NCBI GenBank assembly: GCA_017632345.1
Contig: JAGBRL010000058.1
Span: forward strand, 1 to 54,909
Reading direction: 5' to 3'
Length of the DNA stretch: 54,909 bases
Source: Paludibacteraceae bacterium
GTDB taxonomy: Bacteria > Bacteroidota > Bacteroidia > Bacteroidales > Paludibacteraceae
A model generated the notes under the pieces. It did no database searches and was not told the DNA's origin. It saw only the letters and a program-made list of their open reading frames with translations. Of this stretch, positions 1-7,044 are shown in pieces. The position numbers and the translations under genes are program-made. Numbering within the stretch: position 1 is the stretch's first letter; the number at the start of each line of letters is the position of its first letter.

Positions 1-6
1 CAATTT

Positions 7-51
7 GGTGCGTTTTCCTATATTTACAAACCCAGAAAAGGTGTGTTTTCC
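7..51 (+). repeat. 33-bp-period repeat array, left part (runs off the window)
   Basis: Two copies of the core GGTGCGTTTTCC are seen at 7-18 (exact) and 40-51 (GGTGTGTTTTCC), exactly 33 bp apart. The same core with the same 33-bp spacing and the same orientation recurs at 1516-1626, on the other side of the ATPase gene. The array is probably cut by the window edge, so its copy number is unknown. Confidence 0.75.
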
Positions 52-57
52 ATAACT

Positions 58-85
58 AAAAAAGCAGACTTACTAAAAGCCTGCT
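58..85 (-). terminator. Rho-independent terminator of the AAA ATPase gene
   Basis: On the minus strand AGCAGGCTT pairs with AAGTCTGCT (nine pairs, one G-U) around a 5-nt loop and is followed by a run of six T. It lies 25 bp past the ATPase stop codon and ends just before the left repeat array, so the gene appears to be a self-contained transcription unit. Confidence 0.8.
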
Positions 86-109
86 CTAAACTGATGCCTC
101 ACATTGACA

Positions 110-1468
110 TTAGTCCAAAAATTGCGTTACAACATTAGACTCGTTCCGAAAGAACATCACATAATAGATTGGAATATAAGTAATTCCATTCTTTGTATAA
201 ACCTTCTGCTCGTTGGATAGCACATAGGCTCTTTTTACGTTGTACTCGTCGTTAGCCAAAAACTTATTCAATGCACTGTGGACTGTATAATCCTTTCCAG
301 ACTTAACCTCTATCGGGATATTTGATAAATTATCCACATCATCAATCAGATAGTCCACCTCACCGTTTTTCTTGTTGTCGTAATAGTACAAATTATATCC
401 GTGCGCCTTCAGCTCTTGCGCCACCACCGTCTCATAAACCGAGCCGAGGTTTACGCTTCTTTCATCAGACATTATCGCAGATATGTTGTTGCGGTAGAAC
501 AAGCCCGACAAAATACCCACATCGTTTAGATAGAGCTTCAGCAAATTCTTTCCGCAGTTTTCAGACAACGGATAGGTCGGAGTGCTGATAGCCTTCACGT
601 CCAATGCTATGCCTGCCGAAATTAGATAGTCAAACTCGTCAAGATAGTCGTCGCTTCTCTTCCAGCCCTTGTCTTCGATATCCTTCACCACAACCCTCTT
701 CTTCTTATTTTCAAGGTTGGACGGAATCATGTCAAAAATGCGTCGAATCTTCAATCGCTTATTATGCTGCTCTTCATACTTAGAAGCGTCCACGGCGTAT
801 AAATTGCGGGTCTCTTTCTGCACCGACCTGAAACGTTCTACATTTCGGCTCTCGACGAAAATCTCCACCGCTCTCGGCAATCCGCCTACCAGAAGATACT
901 TCTTAAAGAGGTCCATTATTTTGCTGTGCATCGCATCTGGCAAAGCCTGACTGTCTTCAAAACACTTTCTCATCGCATCAATTGCACCTTCGCCCACTCC
1001 GTTGGCAAACAGGAACTCCTCAAAGTCCAAAGGGTACATGTGAACAACCTCCAGACTGCCTATCGGCAAAGACTGTATTTGCTTCAGTGTCACGCCAAGC
1101 AAAGAGCCGCTGGCTATATAGGAAAACCTGCCCTCCTTCATCAAAAACTTAACAAGGGTGAGAAGGTGATCGTAAGCCTGTATCTCGTCAATAAACACAA
1201 GGGTGTTGGACTTGTCCTTCAACTTGTTGCCTGCCACAACGCTGAGAGCCATATAAAAATCTTTTGTGGTCTTGGCTTCCGCAAATACTCTGTCGCCCAA
1301 CTTATCCTCCTCCATATTGATTTCTACATAGTTGGAGAACATACGTCGCCCAACCCAACGAATTATATAGGACTTTCCTATTTGCCGGGCTCCATCAACC
1401 AACATCATTCTGTCCGAGTTTGATGTCAGGTATTCTTCTATCCTTTTGGTTATCTTTCTATATAACAT
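110..1468 (-). CDS. AAA ATPase with C-terminal DUF4143-type nuclease-like domain
   Basis: 452 aa. The P-loop GARQIGKS is at residues 26-33 and Walker B VFIDE at 91-95. A winged-helix-like middle part follows, then a C-terminal region with EVDYL near 370 and IEVKSGK near 386, the E/D...ExK pattern of PD-(D/E)xK-like folds found in DUF4143 ATPases. These proteins are multicopy in Bacteroidales and archaea; their cellular role is not established. The gene is monocistronic, with its own -7 box and terminator, and is flanked on both sides by 33-bp repeat arrays, which suggests an inserted cassette. The ORF is intact. The family call is firm; a function such as toxin-like, mobile or regulatory is not supported. 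Confidence 0.88.
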   Translation of the reverse strand: MLYRKITKRIEEYLTSNSDRMMLVDGARQIGKSYIIRWVGRRMFSNYVEINMEEDKLGDRVFAEAKTTKDFYMALSVVAGNKLKDKSNTLVFIDEIQAYDHLLTLVKFLMKEGRFSYIASGSLLGVTLKQIQSLPIGSLEVVHMYPLDFEEFLFANGVGEGAIDAMRKCFEDSQALPDAMHSKIMDLFKKYLLVGGLPRAVEIFVESRNVERFRSVQKETRNLYAVDASKYEEQHNKRLKIRRIFDMIPSNLENKKKRVVVKDIEDKGWKRSDDYLDEFDYLISAGIALDVKAISTPTYPLSENCGKNLLKLYLNDVGILSGLFYRNNISAIMSDERSVNLGSVYETVVAQELKAHGYNLYYYDNKKNGEVDYLIDDVDNLSNIPIEVKSGKDYTVHSALNKFLANDEYNVKRAYVLSNEQKVYTKNGITYIPIYYVMFFRNESNVVTQFLD

Positions 1469-1490
1469 GTTACAGCTTGTTTATCAGGCG

Positions 1491-1498
1491 CAAATATA
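1491..1498 (-). promoter_or_regulatory. Putative -7 box of the ATPase gene
   Basis: TATATTTG on the minus strand fits the Bacteroidota -7 consensus TAnnTTTG and lies 23 bp upstream of the ATG. The place where a -33 box should lie (about 1517-1521) is occupied by the first unit of the 33-bp repeat array. Confidence 0.5.
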
Positions 1499-1515
1499 AT
1501 GTTTTTTTGATAAAA

Positions 1516-1630
1516 GGTGCGTTTTCCGATAGATTTTATATTAAAAAAGGTGCGTTTTCCGATATTTTACATGGTCTAATAGGTGCGTTTTCCAATAGAT
1601 TTAACGGCCGAACAGGTGCGTTTTCCGATT
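1516..1630 (+). repeat. 33-bp tandem repeat array, right part (four units)
   Basis: The core GGTGCGTTTTCC occurs at 1516-1527, 1549-1560, 1582-1593 and 1615-1626, each step exactly 33 bp. Conservation extends to about 17 bp (AGGTGCGTTTTCCGATA); the remaining 16 bp differ between units. Read on the plus strand the array is open and encodes an 11-residue repeat around GAFSD, but no convincing gene start, domain or product is visible. It lies between the ATPase promoter and the miaA terminator. Confidence 0.9.
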
Positions 1631-1635
1631 TCAAC

Positions 1636-1671
1636 ACAAAAAAAATGCGTCAGATATTCTCCGACGCATTT
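1636..1671 (-). terminator. Terminator of the MFS-miaA operon
   Basis: AAATGCGTC and GACGCATTT pair around an 11-nt loop. On the minus strand the stem is followed by a T run. It sits just downstream of the miaA stop and may also work weakly in the other direction. Confidence 0.75.
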
Positions 1672-1688
1672 CTTTATTCTCTTTGTTA

Positions 1689-2606
1689 TCAAATCTTCAA
1701 AATCTCCATCGCCCAGTCTATCTTCTCTTGCATAGGCATTGAAGCGTCCATCCAGTTTATTTTCAAGCCGCGACGCTCCATACCTCTGAACCACGTCATC
1801 TGCCTCTTTGCAAACTGATGAATGGCTATTTCCAGCTCGCCAACCATCTGCTCATACGTTAAATTACCTATTATATAATTTGTAAGATACTTATATTCAA
1901 GACCATAATAAATCATATCCTCCGGAGAGACTCCCGAATCAAGTATTGCGCGCACTTCATCTACCATGCCCTCGTCCAGACGGCTGCGAAGCCTTGCCGA
2001 GATTTTGCGTCTGCGCTCCTCTCTGTCTATATCCACCCCGATAATCACACTGTTTATCTGCGGAAAAGCGGAAACATCCTTAGGCTGGCTCTGATAATAC
2101 TCTTCAATCTCAATAGCCCTGATGGCGCGTTTCACCGTATCTACGTCCGTCGTGTTATGGAGCGTTTTGTAACTTTTAAGCATCTCTGTCAGTTCGGTCA
2201 ACGAATAATTTTGCAGACGCTCCCTAAGTTCCTTATTTTCAGGAACAGGCAACAATTTGTATCCTTTCAGCACAGACTCTATGTAAAGCCCCGTACCACC
2301 ACAAAGGATAGGCATTTTACCCCTTTCGCTAATATCTTGATAAGCGTTCAGGAAATCTCTCTGGAACTCAAAGACATTATATTTGTACCCTGGCTCGGCG
2401 ATATCAATAAGATGATACGGAATTTTCTTTCCGTCCACCTCATAATCGGCAAGGTCTTTTCCTGTGCCAATATCCATTCTTCTGTAAACCTGTCGCGAGT
2501 CGCCGCTAATGATTTCACTATCTAAACGGGCCGCAAGATTAGCCGCAAACGTGGTCTTTCCGCTGGCGGTCGGGCCTAATATGGTTATCAAGTCTGTATT
2601 TGTCAT
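1689..2606 (-). CDS. miaA: tRNA dimethylallyltransferase
   Basis: 305 aa, usual length for MiaA. The enzyme transfers a dimethylallyl group from DMAPP to the N6 of A37 in tRNAs reading UNN codons. The P-loop GPTASGKT is at residues 11-18, followed by the DSRQVYRRMDIGTGK segment that binds tRNA and substrate in the family. The C-terminal HQFAKRQMTWFR segment is also typical. The start codon overlaps the stop of the upstream MFS gene by 4 bp, so the two are translationally coupled. A strong terminator follows. Identification is secure from motif order and length. Confidence 0.95.
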   Translation of the reverse strand: MTNTDLITILGPTASGKTTFAANLAARLDSEIISGDSRQVYRRMDIGTGKDLADYEVDGKKIPYHLIDIAEPGYKYNVFEFQRDFLNAYQDISERGKMPILCGGTGLYIESVLKGYKLLPVPENKELRERLQNYSLTELTEMLKSYKTLHNTTDVDTVKRAIRAIEIEEYYQSQPKDVSAFPQINSVIIGVDIDREERRRKISARLRSRLDEGMVDEVRAILDSGVSPEDMIYYGLEYKYLTNYIIGNLTYEQMVGELEIAIHQFAKRQMTWFRGMERRGLKINWMDASMPMQEKIDWAMEILKI

Positions 2607-3814
2607 TCCTTTATCTTGTTACGATGAAAATGATCTCCTGTATATTTCACAAAAAGTATCACAGCCGCCAAATCCAGCAATCCGCCTACAAAAAAGGCGA
2701 AAGAGAAATTGCAGACCGCGCTGAGGTATCCGCCGGATAGCAGTCCGATTCCTATGCCGATGTCCCACGATGATAAGTATGTAGAATTTGCAGTGCCTCG
2801 CTTATTGTTAGGCGCAAGCCCTACAAACAGGGCGTTAGTAGCCGGAAATATAGTTCCGTAGCCTACCCCTATAAGTAATGCGTTCACATAAAAAAGCGTC
2901 TGAGTCAGTTTTGGCGACGCCTCCGCGAACAGAACCAGCGACGGCAGCAAGAAAAAGGAGAACGCCGCAATGGACGCGCCCAGAGCAATGACCTGAGTCA
3001 GGCGTCCCTTGTCAACCTGCTTGCCAGAGAAGAGCCGCGACAGCGCAATCCCGACCGCCATGAAACAATAGAACAGACCAACAGGAGTGTTTATGCCCAG
3101 CTCCTTACCATACAAAGCGATGTAAGAGGTTGTTATTCCGTAAGGCACTGCAAGAAGCATCAAATTTATACCTGCAGGAATACCCTTCTTCAATATAAAT
3201 CGGTCTAAAGAGATTGGCTCTTTCACAACCTTCAGCTTTGGCGCAGTCTGTATCTGAGTCGCCACAAACAAAGAGATCGTGCCTACGGCAAATGCTCCGT
3301 AAAAAATCACATTGTAACTGTAATGGTCATGCAGATACATTCCGGCCATCGGACCTATAGCCATCGCAATGTTGTTAGAGAGGCCGTAATAGCCAAGCCC
3401 CTCGCCCCTGCGCGACGACGGCATGATGTCTATCACGATTGTGTTTCCCGCTATAGTCGCCATTCCAAAAGCCAGACCATGCATAATGCGCATAACGGCA
3501 AAAACCAAAACGCCACCGGCTAACGGATAGCCTGCAAATATCAATATGAAGAAGAACAAAGCCCCAAGATAGAGCGGCTTGCGGGCGAATGTGTCAACAA
3601 GATAGCCCGAAAACGGACGTATGGCAAGAGCTGCAACTGTGTAACAAGACAGCACGATTCCAACAACCTGATTCTCCGCATCAAACGCATCTTTCAGATA
3701 CAAAGCCAATATAGGCATAAGCAGATAAAAACAGAAAAACATCAAAAAGTTAGCCAATGCGCTGCATATATAGCTAACCGTAAATAATTTATCTTCTCTT
3801 TGACTCTCGCCCAT
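2603..3814 (-). CDS. Major facilitator superfamily permease
   Basis: 403 aa with about 12 hydrophobic segments. The cytoplasmic loop after helix 2 reads GYLVDTFARKPLY, a variant of the MFS signature GxLaDrxGRkpl. Typical motifs continue into helix 5 (GPMAGMYL). It is an inner-membrane secondary transporter resembling drug or sugar efflux permeases; the substrate cannot be read from the sequence. It is the first gene of a two-gene operon with miaA (4-bp overlap), and a good -7 box lies 20 bp upstream of the ATG. Confidence 0.85.
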   Translation of the reverse strand: MGESQREDKLFTVSYICSALANFLMFFCFYLLMPILALYLKDAFDAENQVVGIVLSCYTVAALAIRPFSGYLVDTFARKPLYLGALFFFILIFAGYPLAGGVLVFAVMRIMHGLAFGMATIAGNTIVIDIMPSSRRGEGLGYYGLSNNIAMAIGPMAGMYLHDHYSYNVIFYGAFAVGTISLFVATQIQTAPKLKVVKEPISLDRFILKKGIPAGINLMLLAVPYGITTSYIALYGKELGINTPVGLFYCFMAVGIALSRLFSGKQVDKGRLTQVIALGASIAAFSFFLLPSLVLFAEASPKLTQTLFYVNALLIGVGYGTIFPATNALFVGLAPNNKRGTANSTYLSSWDIGIGIGLLSGGYLSAVCNFSFAFFVGGLLDLAAVILFVKYTGDHFHRNKIKE

Positions 3815-3833
3815 CTCTACAAATTTTAACGCG

Positions 3834-3841
3834 CAAAGTTA
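3834..3841 (-). promoter_or_regulatory. Putative -7 box for the MFS-miaA operon
   Basis: TAACTTTG on the minus strand fits TAnnTTTG. A TTTTG lies only 11 bp upstream, closer than the usual spacing of about 19, so the -33 assignment is unclear. The block from here to 3893 resembles 6967-7027. Confidence 0.45.
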
Positions 3842-3864
3842 ACCATTATGCACAAAACAGAAAA

Positions 3865-3893
3865 AAGGTTTCTGCCTTTTTTACAGAAACCTT
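3865..3893 (-). terminator. Terminator of the outer-membrane paralog operon
   Basis: AAGGTTTCTG and CAGAAACCTT form a 10-bp stem. On the minus strand it is followed by T's (plus-strand A run 3861-3866). It lies 58 bp past the stop of the last paralog. A near copy is found at 6996-7027 behind the first paralog. Confidence 0.8.
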
Positions 3894-3951
3894 ACCATTA
3901 TTTCCGGTTACAGAATAAAAAAGACTTAAACGTCTAATTTATAAAAGTTGC

Positions 3952-4629
3952 CTAAAACTGATAATTAACTTTAAAAGAAAATGCGCCGCCGTTAAAAAAT
4001 GCATCTTCTCCGTCACCACTGCAACCTGAACAGACATCTTCATGATACCGAGCTACCGTCCATCCTGCAGAAAAAGATAGCGCTCTCGCTTCTGAATAGT
4101 GCTTCTTAATCCCTACCGAAGGTGACAAATAAAAGGACGACGAACCTATTTTTTCATCAACAAACATCATAGCTCCACCTTTGAAATCTAAAAACGGCGT
4201 CACTTTAGTCTTTAGTATATTCACCTTAAAATCTATATACAAAGGAACTGACCTGTCGCCATACATATCCTCAAGAAACCTGAAACCAGCCCCTGCTCCA
4301 AGCTGCAGATGACTGTTAAACTGATAGCCAAAAATTATATCATAGCCAAAAGCCCAAAAACTGCCGCACTCTGCAACCTGCTCTATCTGCGACCTGTAGC
4401 CTTTAGTGCTAAAATTCTTAAGCCGCTCTTCCGACAAAGAGGCGACCTTATCCATTTCATAAACACGAACTGTATCATCGTCGGTTCTAAATTTCACCTG
4501 TTCGCCAGTCGCCTCCACAAACTCGCCTTTCAAGACGCTTCCGTCCTTCATTATCAAAATTTCTCTGGCTGATGCTGAAAACAGAACGCCAAACAGTGCA
4601 ATTATCAAAAAAACAAACCTTCTTTTCAT
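3952..4629 (-). CDS. Outer-membrane beta-barrel paralog 5 (KDGSVIKGE family)
   Basis: 225 aa from the ATG at 4629. This start was chosen because MKRRFVFLIIALFGVLFSASA is a clean signal peptide; an upstream in-frame ATG adds an 11-residue polar extension and overlaps the preceding gene. After cleavage there is a short domain with MKDGSVLKGEFVE and a VYEMDKV strand. A barrel region follows with QFNSHLQLG, KVTPFLDFKGG, SPSVGIK and a terminal KVNYQF, where the last aromatic residue fits the BAM recognition signal. It is the last of five tandem paralogs. The N-terminal motif is widespread at the front of Bacteroidota envelope proteins; no function is known. Confidence 0.78.
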   Translation of the reverse strand: MKRRFVFLIIALFGVLFSASAREILIMKDGSVLKGEFVEATGEQVKFRTDDDTVRVYEMDKVASLSEERLKNFSTKGYRSQIEQVAECGSFWAFGYDIIFGYQFNSHLQLGAGAGFRFLEDMYGDRSVPLYIDFKVNILKTKVTPFLDFKGGAMMFVDEKIGSSSFYLSPSVGIKKHYSEARALSFSAGWTVARYHEDVCSGCSGDGEDAFFNGGAFSFKVNYQF

Positions 4630-4658
4630 CTTTCTACTGTTACAATTTAGTGAAAATT

Positions 4659-5375
4659 TCAAAACTGATAATTTATTTTAAAAGAGAACGCGCAACCTGC
4701 ATAATACTCATCGTCTAAATAAAAGTAATTTTCCACACACTCTGCAATAGCAAGACCAGTGGAGACCGACAAGGCTCGTGCTTTGGAAAAATGGCGCTTC
4801 ACTCCTACCGACGGAGAGAGATAATAACCAGTTCCAAATTCGCCAAACTGCAATAAAGTTCCTGCTTTCAGGTTGATAAACGGCGTAACCTTCGCTTTAA
4901 ATAAATTCGCCTTAAAATCCACATACAAAGGAAGCCCGAAATTGCCACTCAAATCACTCAAATATCTGACACCCACACCGCCTCCAAGCTGAAGATGACT
5001 GTTGAACTGATAGGCAAAAACAGCATCATAACCGAATGTGCCAAATTCGCCAGACTCAAGCACCTGCTCTATCTGAGTTCTGTAACCTCTCTTGCTGAAA
5101 ACGCTGCTCTTTTCCGCCTCAGCTTTTCTTCTCTCCGCCTCTGCCTGTGCCATCTCCTCTTCTGTTGGCGGCTCTTTTGTCAGCGAAACAACATCGCTCA
5201 TATTGCAGCTTCCTTTGTAGCCATCCTCTGTCTTAAATTCCACACGTTCGCCTGTGGCTTCTATCAGTTCGCCCTTTATCACACTGCCGTCCTTCAGTTT
5301 CAGAACATCTTTGGCTTCCGCTGTAAACGCCGCGCCTGTCAATGCAATCATCAAAACAACTAATATTCTTTTCAT
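4659..5375 (-). CDS. Outer-membrane beta-barrel paralog 4 (KDGSVIKGE family)
   Basis: 238 aa from the ATG at 5375 (MKRILVVLMIALTGAAFTAEA signal peptide; a longer in-frame start adds 16 residues with no signal character). The KLKDGSVIKGELIE domain is followed by a charged Glu/Ala-rich linker near residues 75-95 (PPTEEEMAQAEAERRKAEAE), which is absent or different in the paralogs, and by a barrel ending KINYQF. The first 120 bp are almost identical to paralog 2 (6213-6935), pointing to recent gene conversion. It is followed 29 bp later by paralog 5. Confidence 0.78.
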   Translation of the reverse strand: MKRILVVLMIALTGAAFTAEAKDVLKLKDGSVIKGELIEATGERVEFKTEDGYKGSCNMSDVVSLTKEPPTEEEMAQAEAERRKAEAEKSSVFSKRGYRTQIEQVLESGEFGTFGYDAVFAYQFNSHLQLGGGVGVRYLSDLSGNFGLPLYVDFKANLFKAKVTPFINLKAGTLLQFGEFGTGYYLSPSVGVKRHFSKARALSVSTGLAIAECVENYFYLDDEYYAGCAFSFKINYQF

Positions 5376-5426
5376 CTGTCCGACTGTTATTTTTATAATA
5401 TTATCTTTAAACAAAAAAAACATATT

Positions 5427-6173
5427 CTAAAACTGATAATTTAGCCTGACGTTAAATGACCAAATCTCAGAAGAATGGTATCTTTGTCTTTGCCCTTCCT
5501 CAAACTCGTAGTCTTCACAGCAATAATCGTCGCATAAACTGTAATATTCTGCACAAGTAAGACCTAAGGAGATAGACAATGCACGTGCCTTCACAAAATG
5601 AATCTTCACGCCAAACGACGGTGAATAGTAGCAAGAAGAACCGTCCTCGTTCAAATACAACAGCCGGCCCGCCTTCATACCAAAGAATGGCGTAACCTTC
5701 CTCTTTGAGCAATTAAATCTAGCGTCTATATACAGCGGCATCAAGTACTTGCTTTTTGTCCAGGCGCCTCTCCTAAAGCCTGTGCCAACACCAAAGAACA
5801 GACGACTGTTAATCTGATAACCCAAAATAGCATCATAACCGAACATAAGGAAAAAAATGCCCAAGTCCAAATTCTGCTCCAACTGCTTCCTGAATCCTTT
5901 AGTGCTGTAACATAGCGGCTTTTCTGCAATTGCGACCTTAATACTCTCTGTATTATCTTGCTCTGCCGTGTCTTTTCCAAAATGTTCCACTTCGCTCAAT
6001 TCAAAGACCCAAAGACTGCCGTCTGCGCTTTCTATTTTTAAGTGTCCGTCCGACAGTTCTGTCAGTTCGCCTTTGACAACACTGCCATTTTTCAAATTCA
6101 CAAAATCTTTGGCCGACACTGAGGACAGCACGTTTACCAAAGCGAAAATCAAAGCTGCTAAAATCCTTTTCAT
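5427..6173 (-). CDS. Outer-membrane beta-barrel paralog 3 (KDGSVIKGE family)
   Basis: 248 aa. The signal peptide MKRILAALIFALVNVLSSVSA is followed by a NLKNGSVVKGELTE domain with SADGSLWVFELSEV and a barrel ending RLNYQF. It is the most divergent of the five: QINSRLFFG replaces QFNSHLQLG, and the loop before the last strand is the longest and is cysteine- and acid-rich (near LCDDYCCEDYEFEEG). It lies in the same operon, 39-51 bp from its neighbours. Confidence 0.77.
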   Translation of the reverse strand: MKRILAALIFALVNVLSSVSAKDFVNLKNGSVVKGELTELSDGHLKIESADGSLWVFELSEVEHFGKDTAEQDNTESIKVAIAEKPLCYSTKGFRKQLEQNLDLGIFFLMFGYDAILGYQINSRLFFGVGTGFRRGAWTKSKYLMPLYIDARFNCSKRKVTPFFGMKAGRLLYLNEDGSSCYYSPSFGVKIHFVKARALSISLGLTCAEYYSLCDDYCCEDYEFEEGQRQRYHSSEIWSFNVRLNYQF

Positions 6174-6212
6174 TTTTTCAATTATAACAAAAAAACATAA
6201 TCCGATTAAACT

Positions 6213-6935
6213 CTAAAACTGATAATTCAACTTGAACGAAAAAGCCTTCCCTATATACTCTTTGCGTTTCACAACAGCCTTCTCTTCTAAGTTATGCAGG
6301 CCAGACACAGACTCTTTGCAAACTTCTGCAAATGCACCACCCAACAAAAATGATAAAGCTCGAGCCTTTGAAAAATGAATCTTTATTCCGGCTGTCGGTG
6401 ACACGTAAGGAGACGCTCCCCATTTTTTAAGAAACAAAAATGTACCCGCCTTCAAGTCAAAAAACGGAGTGACCTTAGTTTTCAAGATATTCACTCTAAA
6501 ATCCACATACAAAGGAGCTCCACCTCCGTCATACATCTCTTCTAACGATCTCAAACCGGCACCTCCGCCAAGCTGAAGATGGCTATTGAACTGATAGTCG
6601 AAAACCACATCAACACCAACCGCCGAGAAATCTCCTGTTTCTGCTACATATTCAATCTGTGTTCTGTAGCCTCTCTTGCTGAACTCCTTTCTCCCCTCCT
6701 TTTTCTGCAGAGTCTCATTCTCAGGCTGCGGCTCTCTTTGCATGGACAAAACCTCCTCCACACCGAACACCCATACGCTTCCGTCCGAGTCCTTAAATTT
6801 GATCTGATTTGAAGAACCTTCTATCAGTTCGCCCTTTATCACACTGCCGTCCTTCAGTTTCAGAACATCTTTGGCTTCCGCCGTAAACGCCGCGCCTGTC
6901 AATGCAATCATCAAAACAACTAATATTCTTTTCAT
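6213..6935 (-). CDS. Outer-membrane beta-barrel paralog 2 (KDGSVIKGE family)
   Basis: 240 aa. It has the same first 36 residues as paralog 4 (signal peptide plus KLKDGSVIKGELIE) and differs afterwards. The linker contains QPENETLQKKEGRKE. The barrel has QFNSHLQLGGG, LKTKVTPFFDLKAGT and the terminal KLNYQF. The last surface loop is Lys/Glu-rich rather than Tyr-rich. A -7 box at 6967-6974 suggests it starts the four-gene transcript ending at 3952. Confidence 0.78.
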   Translation of the reverse strand: MKRILVVLMIALTGAAFTAEAKDVLKLKDGSVIKGELIEGSSNQIKFKDSDGSVWVFGVEEVLSMQREPQPENETLQKKEGRKEFSKRGYRTQIEYVAETGDFSAVGVDVVFDYQFNSHLQLGGGAGLRSLEEMYDGGGAPLYVDFRVNILKTKVTPFFDLKAGTFLFLKKWGASPYVSPTAGIKIHFSKARALSFLLGGAFAEVCKESVSGLHNLEEKAVVKRKEYIGKAFSFKLNYQF

Positions 6936-6966
6936 CTTTCTTACTGTTATTTTTACATCACAAGCA

Positions 6967-6974
6967 CAAATTTA
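6967..6974 (-). promoter_or_regulatory. Putative -7 box for the four-paralog operon
   Basis: TAAATTTG on the minus strand fits TAnnTTTG, 31 bp upstream of the paralog 2 ATG. It lies next to the terminator of paralog 1. The promoter-plus-terminator block resembles 3834-3893 over about 60 bp. Confidence 0.5.
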
Positions 6975-6995
6975 ATCATATTGCGCAAAACAAAA

Positions 6996-7027
6996 AAAGG
7001 TTTCCGCTCTTTTTTACGGAAACCTTT
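6996..7027 (-). terminator. Terminator after outer-membrane paralog 1
   Basis: AAAGGTTTCCG and CGGAAACCTTT make an 11-bp perfect stem, followed on the minus strand by a T run (plus-strand A run 6992-6998). It separates paralog 1 from the four downstream copies. Confidence 0.82.
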
Positions 7028-7044
7028 ATCTTTAGCCTTATCTT

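Noticed and set aside
110..1468. ATPase as a broken or frameshifted gene
   Set aside because: The reading frame is complete, with both Walker motifs and the C-terminal ExK region; only its context is unusual.
1..1640. CRISPR array
   Set aside because: The core is only about 17 bp with 16-bp variable parts, there are four and two units, and no cas gene or leader is present. The spacing and length do not fit CRISPR.
1420..1818. Plus-strand open frame reading through the 33-bp repeats with 11-residue GAFSD units
   Set aside because: 33 is a multiple of three, so the repeat keeps a frame open without being coding. The frame also runs antisense into miaA, and no start signal or domain is seen. 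I keep it only as a description of the repeat.
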